A stretch of 64,000 nucleotides of DNA from Gammaproteobacteria bacterium (GTDB lineage Bacteria; Pseudomonadota; Gammaproteobacteria; Thiohalobacterales; Thiohalobacteraceae), in contig JAHJQQ010000015.1 in the NCBI GenBank assembly GCA_018819175.1, positions 1 through 64,000 on the forward strand. Direction: 5' to 3'. The notes below the pieces were generated by a model. That model searched no databases, was not told the origin of the DNA, and was given only the letters and a program-made list of their open reading frames with translations. Made by a program: the position numbers and the translations under genes. Below are positions 33,234-41,382 of this stretch, piece after piece. Numbering within the stretch: position 1 is the first letter of the stretch; every line of letters begins with the position of its first letter.

Positions 33234-34499
33234 TTACGATTTGGATTCCGCCAAATGCTCGGCAATCATTTCGGTCAACCCCACCACGGGGATATCCATC
33301 TGGTAATGCTCCAAGCCCTCTTCCAGGATGATGCGGCAGTTGGCACAGGCGGTCACCATGGTCTTGGCACCGGTCTTTTCCAACTGTCCTTTCTTGATCT
33401 TGAACACTTGCAGGCGTAGCTCTTCAGCATCCTCATTGGCACTGACACCGCCGCCGCCGCCACAGCACCAGTTGTACTTGCCGGCATCTTCCATCTCGAC
33501 GAAGTCCTTCGCCACCATGTTCATCAGATTGCGCGGCTGTTGCACCACGCCGCCACGACGCACCAACTGACAGGGATCGTGGAAGGTCATGCGATCCATT
33601 TCGAAACCTTCGGTCTTGAGCAATCCCTGCGCGCGGAACTCATCGAGGACTTCAAGGATATGCAGCACCTTGAAGCTGAACGGCCGGCCAACCAGATTGG
33701 CGCCGTCCCAGCGCAAGGCCGTGTAGGCATGCCCGCATTCAGGACTGATAACGGTCTTGACCTTGAGTCGTTCCGCGCCTTCGACAATGCGATTGACAAT
33801 GACCTTAGCCAGATCCGATGAACCAATCTGAATGCCTGAATTGGTCGCCTCGAAGGCTGTGGAGCAGAGTGTCCAGGTTTTGCCGGCCTGCTTCATGATC
33901 TTGGCAATGGCGCCCAGATATTCCGGGAAGTTCATGATCTCCATCGAGGACAGCAACACCATGTATTCGGCGCCTTCCTGATCCATGGGGATTTCGATGC
34001 CGACATCCTTATGCACATGCTTCATCTGCGCCTGTACCGCCGGCAGCTTCACACCCATCGGGCTACCGATCTCAATGGCACGCGTGGTGGCGCCGATCAA
34101 GCCTTCCGGCGCATGCCCGGACACGGCCATGCCTTCGCGGAATTTTCGCACCATGTAGACAATATCGTTGCCGACCGGACAGACCAGGGAACAACGCGCG
34201 CAAAGTGTGCAGCTGTTGTAGACCAGTTCCTTCCACTCCTCCAACTCGTTATCGGTGACCGGCTTGGAGAGCCCGACCATCTTGGCCAGCTTGCCTAACA
34301 AGGTGTATTCCTGCTCGTAGATACGACGCAGCGGCTCCAGTTTATGGATCGGCGTGTACTTGGGATCACCGGTCTCGGTATAGAACAGACAGGCCTCGGC
34401 ACACAGGCCGCAGTGCACGCAGCTGTTGAAATAACTCGCGATGGGCGCGTCGATCATTTCCTTCAGAACGGCGACGCCTTTCTCCAGTGACGCACTCAT
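33234..34499 (-). CDS. isp2: Isp2, heterodisulfide-reductase-like iron-sulfur subunit
   Basis: A 421-residue cytoplasmic or membrane-associated electron carrier. Two N-terminal [4Fe-4S] motifs (CVHCGLCAEAC, CTLCARCSLVCP) are followed by HdrD/CCG-type cysteine motifs: HDPCQLVRRGG with NWCCGGGGG, and TACANCRII. The family is related to DsrK and HdrD. With the cytochrome b Isp1 it links HynSL to quinone or to thiol/disulfide chemistry. It overlaps isp1 by 4 bp (ATGA). Confidence 0.93.
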   Translation of the reverse strand: MSASLEKGVAVLKEMIDAPIASYFNSCVHCGLCAEACLFYTETGDPKYTPIHKLEPLRRIYEQEYTLLGKLAKMVGLSKPVTDNELEEWKELVYNSCTLCARCSLVCPVGNDIVYMVRKFREGMAVSGHAPEGLIGATTRAIEIGSPMGVKLPAVQAQMKHVHKDVGIEIPMDQEGAEYMVLLSSMEIMNFPEYLGAIAKIMKQAGKTWTLCSTAFEATNSGIQIGSSDLAKVIVNRIVEGAERLKVKTVISPECGHAYTALRWDGANLVGRPFSFKVLHILEVLDEFRAQGLLKTEGFEMDRMTFHDPCQLVRRGGVVQQPRNLMNMVAKDFVEMEDAGKYNWCCGGGGGVSANEDAEELRLQVFKIKKGQLEKTGAKTMVTACANCRIILEEGLEHYQMDIPVVGLTEMIAEHLAESKS

Positions 34500-35155
34500 A
34501 CCGGCACCCCTTTGTGAGCATTCGCATTACCGTTGTACCAGCGTGAAGCGAACAGCGTGAACACGTGAAACAGTTTGGTGAAGGGCAATACCACCAGCAG
34601 AATCTCGACGCTGAGGATATGCAACGCAAGCATGGTGGTATAGGGCAACAGCAGATGTTGCACCGCAAGATACCCGGTCAATACCGGCAGGAAGGTCACC
34701 GCCCAGGTGAAATAATCTTCGAAGGTCGAGAGAAATCGTTTGACGGGTTTATTAATACGGTCGACCAATACCAGCACCATCGCCGCCATGGTCACGACAG
34801 CCGCCAGATCCACCACCTGCGACGGTAAGGCCGGCCAGGACAGTCCGATAAGGTTTTCGATCAACACGATGTGCGGCGCGAACAGGAACACCACAATCGC
34901 CAACCCGATATGAAAGGCATAGCCACCGATATAACTGACCGGCGAACGTTTGAGCATGCCGGGTGGTGGCATGGAGCGCCGCACGACGGTATGCCAACCC
35001 GAGGCGCCCGCCGCATTCCGTGGCGCCGAGAGATCCTGCTTGCGACCCAGACTGTAGATCTCGAACAGGCGCCAGATCGTGCCCAGCAGAAAAACGGCAA
35101 CTGCGATATTCAAGCCCGGTCCGCGAACCCAGTTGAGCAGTTCCATTTCGTTCAT
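34496..35155 (-). CDS. isp1: Isp1, hydrogenase-associated cytochrome b-type membrane subunit
   Basis: A 219-residue integral membrane protein of the NarI/DsrM type with about five membrane segments. Histidines suited to heme b ligation occur in the segments (for example YAFHIGLAI, LALHILSVE and LFHVFTLFA). It takes electrons from HynSL to the quinone pool or to Isp2. GGAG lies upstream of the chosen ATG, which sits next to the hynS stop. Confidence 0.9.
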   Translation of the reverse strand: MNEMELLNWVRGPGLNIAVAVFLLGTIWRLFEIYSLGRKQDLSAPRNAAGASGWHTVVRRSMPPPGMLKRSPVSYIGGYAFHIGLAIVVFLFAPHIVLIENLIGLSWPALPSQVVDLAAVVTMAAMVLVLVDRINKPVKRFLSTFEDYFTWAVTFLPVLTGYLAVQHLLLPYTTMLALHILSVEILLVVLPFTKLFHVFTLFASRWYNGNANAHKGVPV

Positions 35156-35156
35156 G

Positions 35157-36251
35157 TCATTTCTCCAGGTCTTTGAGTGTTGCCGTTTCGTGCGCCGCTT
35201 TGGCGGAACTCTTCTTGGCACGATTCATAAAGGACATGCCAACACCGACCGCCGCACCGGCAACAGCGGCACCGGCGGCAAAGCTGAGCGGATCGGCGGG
35301 TGCGGACAGCGCCTTGTAGAAGCTGCCGGCATCCCAGAAGTTCGGCTCCGAACAACCTATGCAGCCATGTCCGGACTCAATCGGGAAGCTGGTGCCGTCG
35401 TTCCACTTGGTGGTGGCACAGGCGTTATGCGTGGTCGGACCCTTACAACCGAGTTCGAACAGACACCAGCCTTTGCGCGCGCCTTCATCATCGAAAGTCT
35501 TGGCAAACTTGCCCTGATCATAGAAAGGTCTGCGATAGCAGCGGTCATGGATGCTGTCACCGTAGAAATTGAGCGGCCGACCCAGCGCATCCAGCGGCGG
35601 TATGGCGCCAAAGGTCAGATAGTGCGCCAGCACGCCGGTGATCACCGCCGGGATGGGCGGGCAACCAGGGACATTGATGACGGGTTTGCGTGCGATCAGA
35701 CCTTGATCCATCAGGGCCTGCACACCCGCGGCGCCGGTCGGATTCGGGTTGGCCATCGGGATACCACCGAAGGCGGCACAGGTGCCGATGCTGACGACCG
35801 CGGCGGCGTTCTCGACCGTGTCCTTCAGCATCTGCAGATTGCTGATACCGGCGATGGTGGAATAGATACCGCCATCCTTGATGGGGATCGAACCATCCAC
35901 CAGCACCAGGTAACCCGGCTCTTTCATGGCCTCTTCGCGCGCATGCTCGGCGGCCTCGCCGGATGCGGCCTGCAAGGTGTGATGGTAGTCCAGCGAGATC
36001 ATGTCGAAAATCAGACTTTCGACCGTCGGCGAGTGCGAACGCGTCAGCGATTCCGTACACCCCGTGCATTCCTGGAACGATAGCCAGATCACCGAAGGTC
36101 GGCGGATCTTGCCCAAGGCCTCGGCAATCGCCGGCGCCATGCCCGGCGGTAATGCCATCAGCGACGCAGTGGCCGCACAGAATTTCAGGAAGGCGCGCCG
36201 ACTGATGCCCTGGCGGGCCAGCTGTTCGGCTATGGTTGGACGTCGGTTCAT
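35157..36251 (-). CDS. hynS: Group 1 [NiFe] hydrogenase, small subunit with Tat signal
   Basis: A 364-residue iron-sulfur subunit exported with HynL by the Tat system. The signal contains SRRAFLKFCAATASLMAL. Cluster ligands are visible in FQECTGCTESL, GTCAAFGG, PGCPP and the C-terminal stretch ELGCKGPTTHNAC ... GHGCIGCSE. A hydrophobic Ala/Gly-rich segment near the C-terminus (about 318-338) may anchor it, followed by a basic tail. The ATG at 36251 has AAAGGAG upstream. Confidence 0.95.
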   Translation of the reverse strand: MNRRPTIAEQLARQGISRRAFLKFCAATASLMALPPGMAPAIAEALGKIRRPSVIWLSFQECTGCTESLTRSHSPTVESLIFDMISLDYHHTLQAASGEAAEHAREEAMKEPGYLVLVDGSIPIKDGGIYSTIAGISNLQMLKDTVENAAAVVSIGTCAAFGGIPMANPNPTGAAGVQALMDQGLIARKPVINVPGCPPIPAVITGVLAHYLTFGAIPPLDALGRPLNFYGDSIHDRCYRRPFYDQGKFAKTFDDEGARKGWCLFELGCKGPTTHNACATTKWNDGTSFPIESGHGCIGCSEPNFWDAGSFYKALSAPADPLSFAAGAAVAGAAVGVGMSFMNRAKKSSAKAAHETATLKDLEK

Positions 36252-36268
36252 AAAATTGCTCCTTTCCC

Positions 36269-36691
36269 TCAACTGTGGTTATCACCTGCCAAGAGTGCCG
36301 CGAGTGTTTCGAGACTTTCCCGAACATCGTCGCGTTGTGCGCGAATGATGTCCGGGCAGAAACTCACTTCCAGAAATTCCGCCATGACATTGTCGATAGC
36401 GTTGCGGTGCGTGACCCACCACACGCCGCGGATGGCCGTTTCGATCACAGTGCTGTGGCCAAGCGCATTGACATCGACCTGGACCTCTCCCTTGCCCAGA
36501 CGCTCGCGGAGATAATCGAGCTCTCCCGGCAGCAAGGGCAGGCTGCGCAGGTCAATGCTGTGTTCCTTGCCGGATGTCAGCAATGTCTGAAGACTGGTTT
36601 CAAGCTCAGCGAGTATTGCCCCGGTATTGCCGGAACCAAACGGCATGGCAGGCGCTTCGACGTTGACAGGTATGTTGTCCAAGCCACTCAT
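36269..36691 (-). CDS. hupH: HupH/HyaF-family hydrogenase expression protein
   Basis: A 140-residue protein matching the C-terminal region of HupH: LPLLPGELDYLRERLGKGEV, TAIRGVWWVTHRN and LEVSFCPDIIRAQRDDV. HupH/HyaF proteins take part in assembly of the small subunit, possibly its iron-sulfur clusters. It is much shorter than full HupH (about 280 residues), so only one domain is present. It overlaps the protease gene by 4 bp and lies 17 bp before hynS. Confidence 0.82.
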   Translation of the reverse strand: MSGLDNIPVNVEAPAMPFGSGNTGAILAELETSLQTLLTSGKEHSIDLRSLPLLPGELDYLRERLGKGEVQVDVNALGHSTVIETAIRGVWWVTHRNAIDNVMAEFLEVSFCPDIIRAQRDDVRESLETLAALLAGDNHS

Positions 36692-37161
36692 TGATGCCAG
36701 GCCTCGATGAGATCCAGGATCTGCCGGCCCGCAGTCGGTATCGCATCGGCAACTTTTTGCGTTGGTTGATCGCCCCAATCAACACTCGCTGGCTGAATTC
36801 CAACCAACGCGCGACGCTTGGGCAAGCGTTCGGTGAGATAGGCAACGGCCAGCAGGTCGATAAGACTGACCTCATGCACACTGCGCTTGCGATTGCCGCC
36901 GACGAAGTCATCCATCGCTTTGTCCTGGTAGCAGCGCACGACACCTGCTTCAGTACCCAGCTCCGCGGCATCCACAACAATCAGCGCGTCGGCATTCTCG
37001 ATGGGTTCGGAAAGGGTGAAACTCAGCGTGCCGCCATCGAGATATTCAACATTAGGACGATCGGGGAACTGTTCTTGAAGATAGCGGATAACATGAATGC
37101 CGGCACCTTCGTCGCTGAGCAACGTGTTACCCAAGCCAAGCACCAGTACATTCTGTTTCAC
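36688..37161 (-). CDS. hynD: Hydrogenase maturation protease for the group 1 enzyme
   Basis: A 157-residue endopeptidase of the HyaD/HupD family. The first nickel-binding motif is canonical (LGLGNTLLSDEGAG), the second acid is in LIVVDAAEL and the histidine in RSVHEVSLIDLL. It removes the C-terminal tail of HynL. The gene starts with GTG with AAGGAGAG upstream and is the first gene of the hyn operon, after an FNR-box promoter region. Confidence 0.92.
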   Translation of the reverse strand: MKQNVLVLGLGNTLLSDEGAGIHVIRYLQEQFPDRPNVEYLDGGTLSFTLSEPIENADALIVVDAAELGTEAGVVRCYQDKAMDDFVGGNRKRSVHEVSLIDLLAVAYLTERLPKRRALVGIQPASVDWGDQPTQKVADAIPTAGRQILDLIEAWHQ

Positions 37162-37205
37162 CGCGCTCTCCTTCGTTGTTGGAGTGTTCTTCTTATTGCA
37201 GCCCT

Positions 37206-37256
37206 AGTATCGCCCGCATGATGGCAACGTCAACTGCGGCGCTTGATCTGTATCAA
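37206..37256 (-). promoter_or_regulatory. FNR-type box and sigma-70-like promoter of the hyn operon
   Basis: A perfect box TTGATCTGTATCAA occupies 37243-37256. Reading toward hynD, TTGACG (37233-37228), a 16-bp spacer and GATACT (37211-37206) form a plausible -35/-10 pair. The box centre lies about 50 bp upstream of the inferred start, not the standard -41.5, so the mode of action is uncertain. The box could also act on the divergent hypC operon. Confidence 0.6.
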
Positions 37257-37448
37257 GGATCGCTAATGTTCGAATACGCTAGCGATACACCGCTCATTGC
37301 AGGGAACTGAATAACCTTTGCAATACTATGCACGACGTTATTCCGACGCGGGCCCATGGGGCCAAACCAACCCCGGACGTACAATGACAGGATTTCGTAG
37401 GCGTTGTCAGGTCATTGCCGCTTGCACAGCGCGCGTATCTAAGCTTAG

Positions 37449-37462
37449 ATGATCTACATCAA
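37449..37462. promoter_or_regulatory. FNR-like box upstream of hypC
   Basis: ATGATCTACATCAA matches TTGAT-N4-ATCAA with one mismatch and lies about 120 bp before the hypC ATG. It is the second FNR-like site in the 415-bp gap between hynD and hypC. No clear -10 element was found at class II distance. Confidence 0.4.
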
Positions 37463-37577
37463 GTTTCCTCGGCAGACCGTACCAGACACCCCTGGACTTT
37501 ACCTGCCGTTGAGTTTGGAATGGAGTCATAAGCTCTTGGCGCCCAGACAACCCGTTTTCTAGCAGAGGATTACCATC

Positions 37578-37817
37578 ATGTGCCTGGCGATACCCATGCA
37601 GGTCCGCGATATCGACGGCTTCCTGGCGCGTTGCGAGGCCAAAGGCGTGTCGCGTGAGGTCAATCTGTTCCTGTTACAGGATGAAACCCTGCAAGCCGGC
37701 GATTTCGTCATGGTGCATGTCGGGTATGCGATTCAGAAAATGACCGAACAGGAAGCGCGCTCGGCCTGGGAAGTGTATGACGAAATGCTTGAAAAACTGG
37801 ACCCGGCCCATGCATGA
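37578..37817 (+). CDS. hypC: Hydrogenase maturation factor HypC
   Basis: A 79-residue chaperone that, with HypD, carries the Fe(CN)2CO group to the large subunit. It begins with MCLAIPMQV, whose Cys2 is essential, and has the usual DFVMVHVGYAI segment. It is the first gene of the plus-strand hyp unit and overlaps hypA by 8 bp. Confidence 0.96.
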   Translation: MCLAIPMQVRDIDGFLARCEAKGVSREVNLFLLQDETLQAGDFVMVHVGYAIQKMTEQEARSAWEVYDEMLEKLDPAHA

Positions 37818-38178
37818 ACTGTCGGTCTGTCAGGCCTTGGTTCAGCAACTGAAAGACATCGCCGTGCGCGAGGATGCGGCGCGCATCACCAGAGTGGTGG
37901 TGCAGATAGGCCCCTTATCGGGCGTCGAGGCACAGCTTTTGCGCCACGCCTATCCGGTCGCGAGTGCCGGTACGGTCGCCGACACCGCCGAACTGATTTT
38001 GGAAAGCCTGCCGATCCGTGTGCGCTGTGAGAGCTGTGGTGCCGAATCCGATGCCAGCACCAATCGGCTGGTCTGCGGTGTCTGCGGTGATTACCACACG
38101 CAGATGTTGAGTGGCGATGAGTTACTGCTGGCACAGGTTGAGTTCGAACGCGCGGATGAAAGCGGGACTGTGCATTGA
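37810..38178 (+). CDS. hypA: Hydrogenase nickel incorporation protein HypA
   Basis: A 122-residue nickel and zinc protein. The N-terminal MHEL nickel site is intact. The zinc site consists of two CxxC pairs (CESC and CGVC). It delivers nickel with HypB. The ATG at 37810 lies within the end of hypC. Confidence 0.96.
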   Translation: MHELSVCQALVQQLKDIAVREDAARITRVVVQIGPLSGVEAQLLRHAYPVASAGTVADTAELILESLPIRVRCESCGAESDASTNRLVCGVCGDYHTQMLSGDELLLAQVEFERADESGTVH

Positions 38179-38187
38179 ATATGTAAA

Positions 38188-38315
38188 TGTAGGGTGGGTT
38201 AGCGATGTTGCGTAACCCACCAAGCGTTGCGAAGCAACACGAAACATTTTTCATGTAGTGCCTAACGGCACGTTTGGTGGGTTACGGCGCAAACGACACG
38301 CCTAACCCACCCTAC
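38188..38315. repeat. REP-like inverted repeat (TGTAGGGTGGGTTAG arms)
   Basis: Arms TGTAGGGTGGGTTAG and CTAACCCACCCTACA with internal subrepeats (GTTGCGAAGCAAC and GCCTAACGGC-type motifs). It lies between hypA and hypB. A close relative is at 41210-41333. Confidence 0.88.
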
Positions 38316-38348
38316 ATCTGATATGCGCATCATATTTGGAGATTGGTT

Positions 38349-39203
38349 ATGTGCGACACCTGCGGCTGCAACATCACACCGGGCAACCGACATCTGCTCC
38401 AGCCCAACGGCCGCCTGGAAAAGACCCCCGATGGTCGTGAAGCCATCACCGTTCTCAAGGGACTGCTATCCGAAAATGATCGGCAGGCCGAACACAACCG
38501 CACGCATTTCGATCGGCATGGCGTCTTGGCCATCAATCTCATGTCATCACCCGGCTCCGGCAAGACCGCCTTGCTCGAAGCCACTATCGAGGCGCTGGGC
38601 AATGAGCTGCGCATTGCCGTGGTCGAAGGTGATCTGGAAACCGAAAACGACGCCGAGCGCATCCGCGCCAAGGGCGTTCCCGCGATTCAGATCGCGACCG
38701 GCACCGCCTGCCATCTGGATGCGCATATGGTGCACGATGCTTTGCACCAATTGGATCTCGATAACATCGATATCCTGTTCATCGAAAACGTCGGCAATCT
38801 GGTCTGCCCCGCCAGCTTCGATCTGGGCCATCATCGCAATGTGACGCTGCTATCCGTGACGGAGGGCGATGATAAGCCGGCCAAGTATCCGGTCATGTTC
38901 CGCGCCGCGGATCTGATGCTGATTTCCAAAACCGACCTGCTCGCCGTGCTGGATGACTTCGATCCAGCCGCAGCGGAACGCCATTTGCGCAATCTCGCCA
39001 GCCGCGCGCCGGTATTGCAGGTTGCCGCGCGTAAGCAACGCGCGATCGATCCCTGGTTGGACTGGTTGCGAATGGAAGTTGCTGCGCAGCGGGAACGGGT
39101 GGCGCACGATGAAACCCTGCGTCCGGCCGTGCAGCTCGATGGCCAGCATCTACATGTCGGGGCGAAGCTGCGACCGCTGCACAATTTTGTCAGACTGCCC
39201 TGA
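38349..39203 (+). CDS. hypB: Hydrogenase nickel incorporation GTPase HypB
   Basis: A 284-residue GTPase inserting nickel with HypA. The N-terminus MCDTCGCN carries a high-affinity metal motif. Walker A is SSPGSGKT; VEGDLETENDA, ENVGNLVCPASFDLG and the base motif SKTD follow. The second half is a normal HypB length without a poly-histidine stretch. The ATG at 38349 has GGAG upstream. Confidence 0.95.
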   Translation: MCDTCGCNITPGNRHLLQPNGRLEKTPDGREAITVLKGLLSENDRQAEHNRTHFDRHGVLAINLMSSPGSGKTALLEATIEALGNELRIAVVEGDLETENDAERIRAKGVPAIQIATGTACHLDAHMVHDALHQLDLDNIDILFIENVGNLVCPASFDLGHHRNVTLLSVTEGDDKPAKYPVMFRAADLMLISKTDLLAVLDDFDPAAAERHLRNLASRAPVLQVAARKQRAIDPWLDWLRMEVAAQRERVAHDETLRPAVQLDGQHLHVGAKLRPLHNFVRLP

Positions 39204-39209
39204 GATTTT

Positions 39210-39296
39210 GTAGGGTTCGGTGAGCGGAGCGAACCGCACCCTGCCCAAGCTAGTCCAACAGATTTGGTGCGGTTCGCTCCGCTCACCACACCCTAT
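39210..39296. repeat. REP-like inverted repeat (GTAGGGTG family)
   Basis: Arms TAGGGTTCGGTGAGCGGAGC and CTCCGCTCACCACACCCTA between hypB and hypD. The same family occurs at 21031-21119 and 50168-50254. Confidence 0.88.
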
Positions 39297-39322
39297 GGTT
39301 GATAGTATCTTCGGAGCTATTC

Positions 39323-40435
39323 ATGAGCACATCCGCAAAAACCTGGCTGGAACGCATTCACGCCCTGCCGATCAAAAACAAACTACGCATAATGAATGTC
39401 TGTGGCGGACATGAACGCTCCATCACCATGGCCGGGTTGCGTGGCGCGTTACCGAAACAGATCGAGCTGATCCCCGGCCCCGGCTGTCCGGTATGCGTGT
39501 GTCCCGAGGAAGATGTCTATCAGGCCATTCAACTCGCGCTGCATGAGAACATCATCCTGGTCGCCTTCGGCGACATGCTGCGCGTGCCGGTCAATGTCGG
39601 CAAGGCCGACATCCGTTCTCTGGAACAGGCCAAGGCCAGCGGGGCGGATATCCGCCCTATCGCCTCACCCAGCGAAGCCGTGCGCATTGCACGCGAACAT
39701 CCGGATCGCGATGTGGTGTTCTTCGCCGCCGGTTTTGAAACCACCACCGCACCGGTCGCCGCCATGCTGGCCGAAGGCGTACCGCATAATCTGGCCTTGC
39801 TGTTGTCGGGCCGACTCACCTGGCCGGCAGTGTCCATGCTGCTGAACTCGGATACACCCGGCTTCGATTGCCTGATCGCGCCCGGGCATGTGAGCACGGT
39901 GATGGGGCCGGAGGAATGGGCGTTCGTGGTAAAGGATCACGGACTGCCCGCCGCTGTTGCCGGCTTCACCTCCGAGTCATTGCTTGCAGCCATGTACTCC
40001 GTACTGCGACAACACCTGGAACAACGCCCGTTCCTGGACAACTGCTATCCGGAAATCGTGCGCCCCGGCGGCAACACCGCCGCGCAACGCGTTATGCAGC
40101 AGACGCTTCAGGTCGTCGATGCCAATTGGCGCGGTGTCGGCGTCATTCCCGCCTCGGGTTATGGCCTGGCACCCGAGTATGCACATCTCGATGTGCGCGC
40201 CCGCTTCCCCGACTACACCGACACCGCGCGCAAACGCGCCGGCCAGATGCCGCCCGGCTGCGATTGCGCCAAGGTTGTACTCGGCAAGATTTACCCGAAC
40301 GCATGCCGCCTGTACGGCCGCGCCTGCACACCGCGCAATCCCATCGGACCCTGCATGGTCTCCGACGAAGGCGCCTGCCGGATCTGGTGGAGCGGCGGGG
40401 TTCGGGAATCGACGGCGGCGGCAATAGAGGTTTAA
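39323..40435 (+). CDS. hypD: Hydrogenase maturation iron-sulfur protein HypD
   Basis: A 370-residue scaffold on which the Fe(CN)2CO unit is built with HypC. Motifs are MNVCGGHERSI, PGPGCPVCVCP, FAAGFETT and the C-terminal cysteine set of the [4Fe-4S] cluster (PPGCDCAKVVLGKIYPNAC, GRACTPRNPIGPCMVS). The ATG at 39323 follows GGAG. HypE and HypF, which make the cyanide ligands, are not in the window. Confidence 0.96.
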   Translation: MSTSAKTWLERIHALPIKNKLRIMNVCGGHERSITMAGLRGALPKQIELIPGPGCPVCVCPEEDVYQAIQLALHENIILVAFGDMLRVPVNVGKADIRSLEQAKASGADIRPIASPSEAVRIAREHPDRDVVFFAAGFETTTAPVAAMLAEGVPHNLALLLSGRLTWPAVSMLLNSDTPGFDCLIAPGHVSTVMGPEEWAFVVKDHGLPAAVAGFTSESLLAAMYSVLRQHLEQRPFLDNCYPEIVRPGGNTAAQRVMQQTLQVVDANWRGVGVIPASGYGLAPEYAHLDVRARFPDYTDTARKRAGQMPPGCDCAKVVLGKIYPNACRLYGRACTPRNPIGPCMVSDEGACRIWWSGGVRESTAAAIEV

Positions 40436-40437
40436 CC

Positions 40438-40472
40438 GGGGTCAGAAAATTAACCGTAGCTCATTCTGACCC
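40438..40472. repeat. Short GGGGTCAGA...TCTGACCC inverted repeat
   Basis: Arms GGGGTCAGA and TCTGACCC directly after the hypD stop codon; of the REP type seen in many gammaproteobacteria. It may act as the transcript end of the hyp unit. Confidence 0.6.
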
Positions 40473-40541
40473 ATGCGCCTCGCCCATGCGTAACATTCGC
40501 ACCGTCTTGCCAATAACCAAATATAACCCTATTCTATAACC

Positions 40542-40802
40542 ATGCCATGGACGGTAATCATTCATCGTGCGGCGCGTAACGCCCTTATGCGCCTGGATCG
40601 ACCACTGCGACAACGCATCGCGGAGAAGATACAGGCGTTGGGTGATGATCCGGACGATCCGAGATTGGATATCAAACCGCTCTCGGGCCGACTTGGTTTT
40701 CGATTGCGTGTCGGCGGCTGGCGGGTGTTGTTCACGCGCGAGGAAATTGTTCGCGTGATCGCCATTGAGCAGATCAAACCCCGTGGGGACGCTTACAAAT
40801 GA
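40542..40802 (+). CDS. RelE/ParE-superfamily toxin
   Basis: An 86-residue protein of the RelE fold: WTVIIHRAARNALMRLDRPL, then the basic core LSGRLGFRLRVGGWRVLFTRE and a final RVIAIEQIKPRGDAYK. Such toxins cleave mRNA on ribosomes or act on gyrase. It overlaps the downstream antitoxin gene by 4 bp, toxin first as in HigBA-type pairs. Confidence 0.88.
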   Translation: MPWTVIIHRAARNALMRLDRPLRQRIAEKIQALGDDPDDPRLDIKPLSGRLGFRLRVGGWRVLFTREEIVRVIAIEQIKPRGDAYK

Positions 40803-41143
40803 GCACTGCATTGAACAAGATTCAGGTCATCCATTCGCTGGATGGCGAACCCGAGTACGTGTTACTGCCCTATACGCTTTATCAGGCCTTGCAGGGTGAA
40901 TTCAAACACAAGCTTGTCTCGCGAACAGCGGGGTCAAAAGCTGATTATGTCAGCTTCGATATCAAGGATTATGTCGATAACCCAGTAGCCTTGGCTCGCA
41001 TCAAGGCTCGCATGTCGCAATCGGAGTTGGCGCGACGCATGGACGTGAGTCAGGCGTATATCAGTAAGATTGAGCGGCAGGATCAAGTAACAGCCAAACT
41101 GTTACAACGGGTGATGAGTGCATTGAACAAAAAGAAACTCTAG
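40799..41143 (+). CDS. Xre-family antitoxin
   Basis: A 114-residue partner of the RelE-like toxin. The C-terminal helix-turn-helix (ARMSQSELARRMDVSQAYISKI) binds DNA, and the N-terminal part (IQVIHSLDGEPEYVLLPYTLY) is likely to hold the toxin. The start ATGA overlaps the toxin stop codon. Confidence 0.88.
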   Translation: MSTALNKIQVIHSLDGEPEYVLLPYTLYQALQGEFKHKLVSRTAGSKADYVSFDIKDYVDNPVALARIKARMSQSELARRMDVSQAYISKIERQDQVTAKLLQRVMSALNKKKL

Positions 41144-41209
41144 GGGGGGGTGTGCAGTATGCGCAGTACAGTAAAGGGGACAGACCAGAAGGTACTTACT
41201 TACGTTAAA

Positions 41210-41333
41210 TGTAGGTCGGGTTAGCGTTGTTTGCGTAACCCGACAGGCGTTGCGAAGCCACACAACGCCAAGGTGTGCCTGACGGCACGCTTGGCGGGTT
41301 ACGGCGCAAATAACGCGCATAACCCGCCCTACA
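41210..41333. repeat. REP-like inverted repeat (TGTAGGTCGGGTTAG arms)
   Basis: Close relative of 38188-38315: TGTAGGTCGGGTTAGCG and the complementary CGCATAACCCGCCCTACA, with GGCGTTGCGAAGCC inside. It lies between the convergent toxin-antitoxin unit and the acr3 gene. Confidence 0.88.
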
Positions 41334-41382
41334 TCGGATATGAATCCGCTTCAGTAACTGCCCTTCGGGACAGGCCAAGGCT

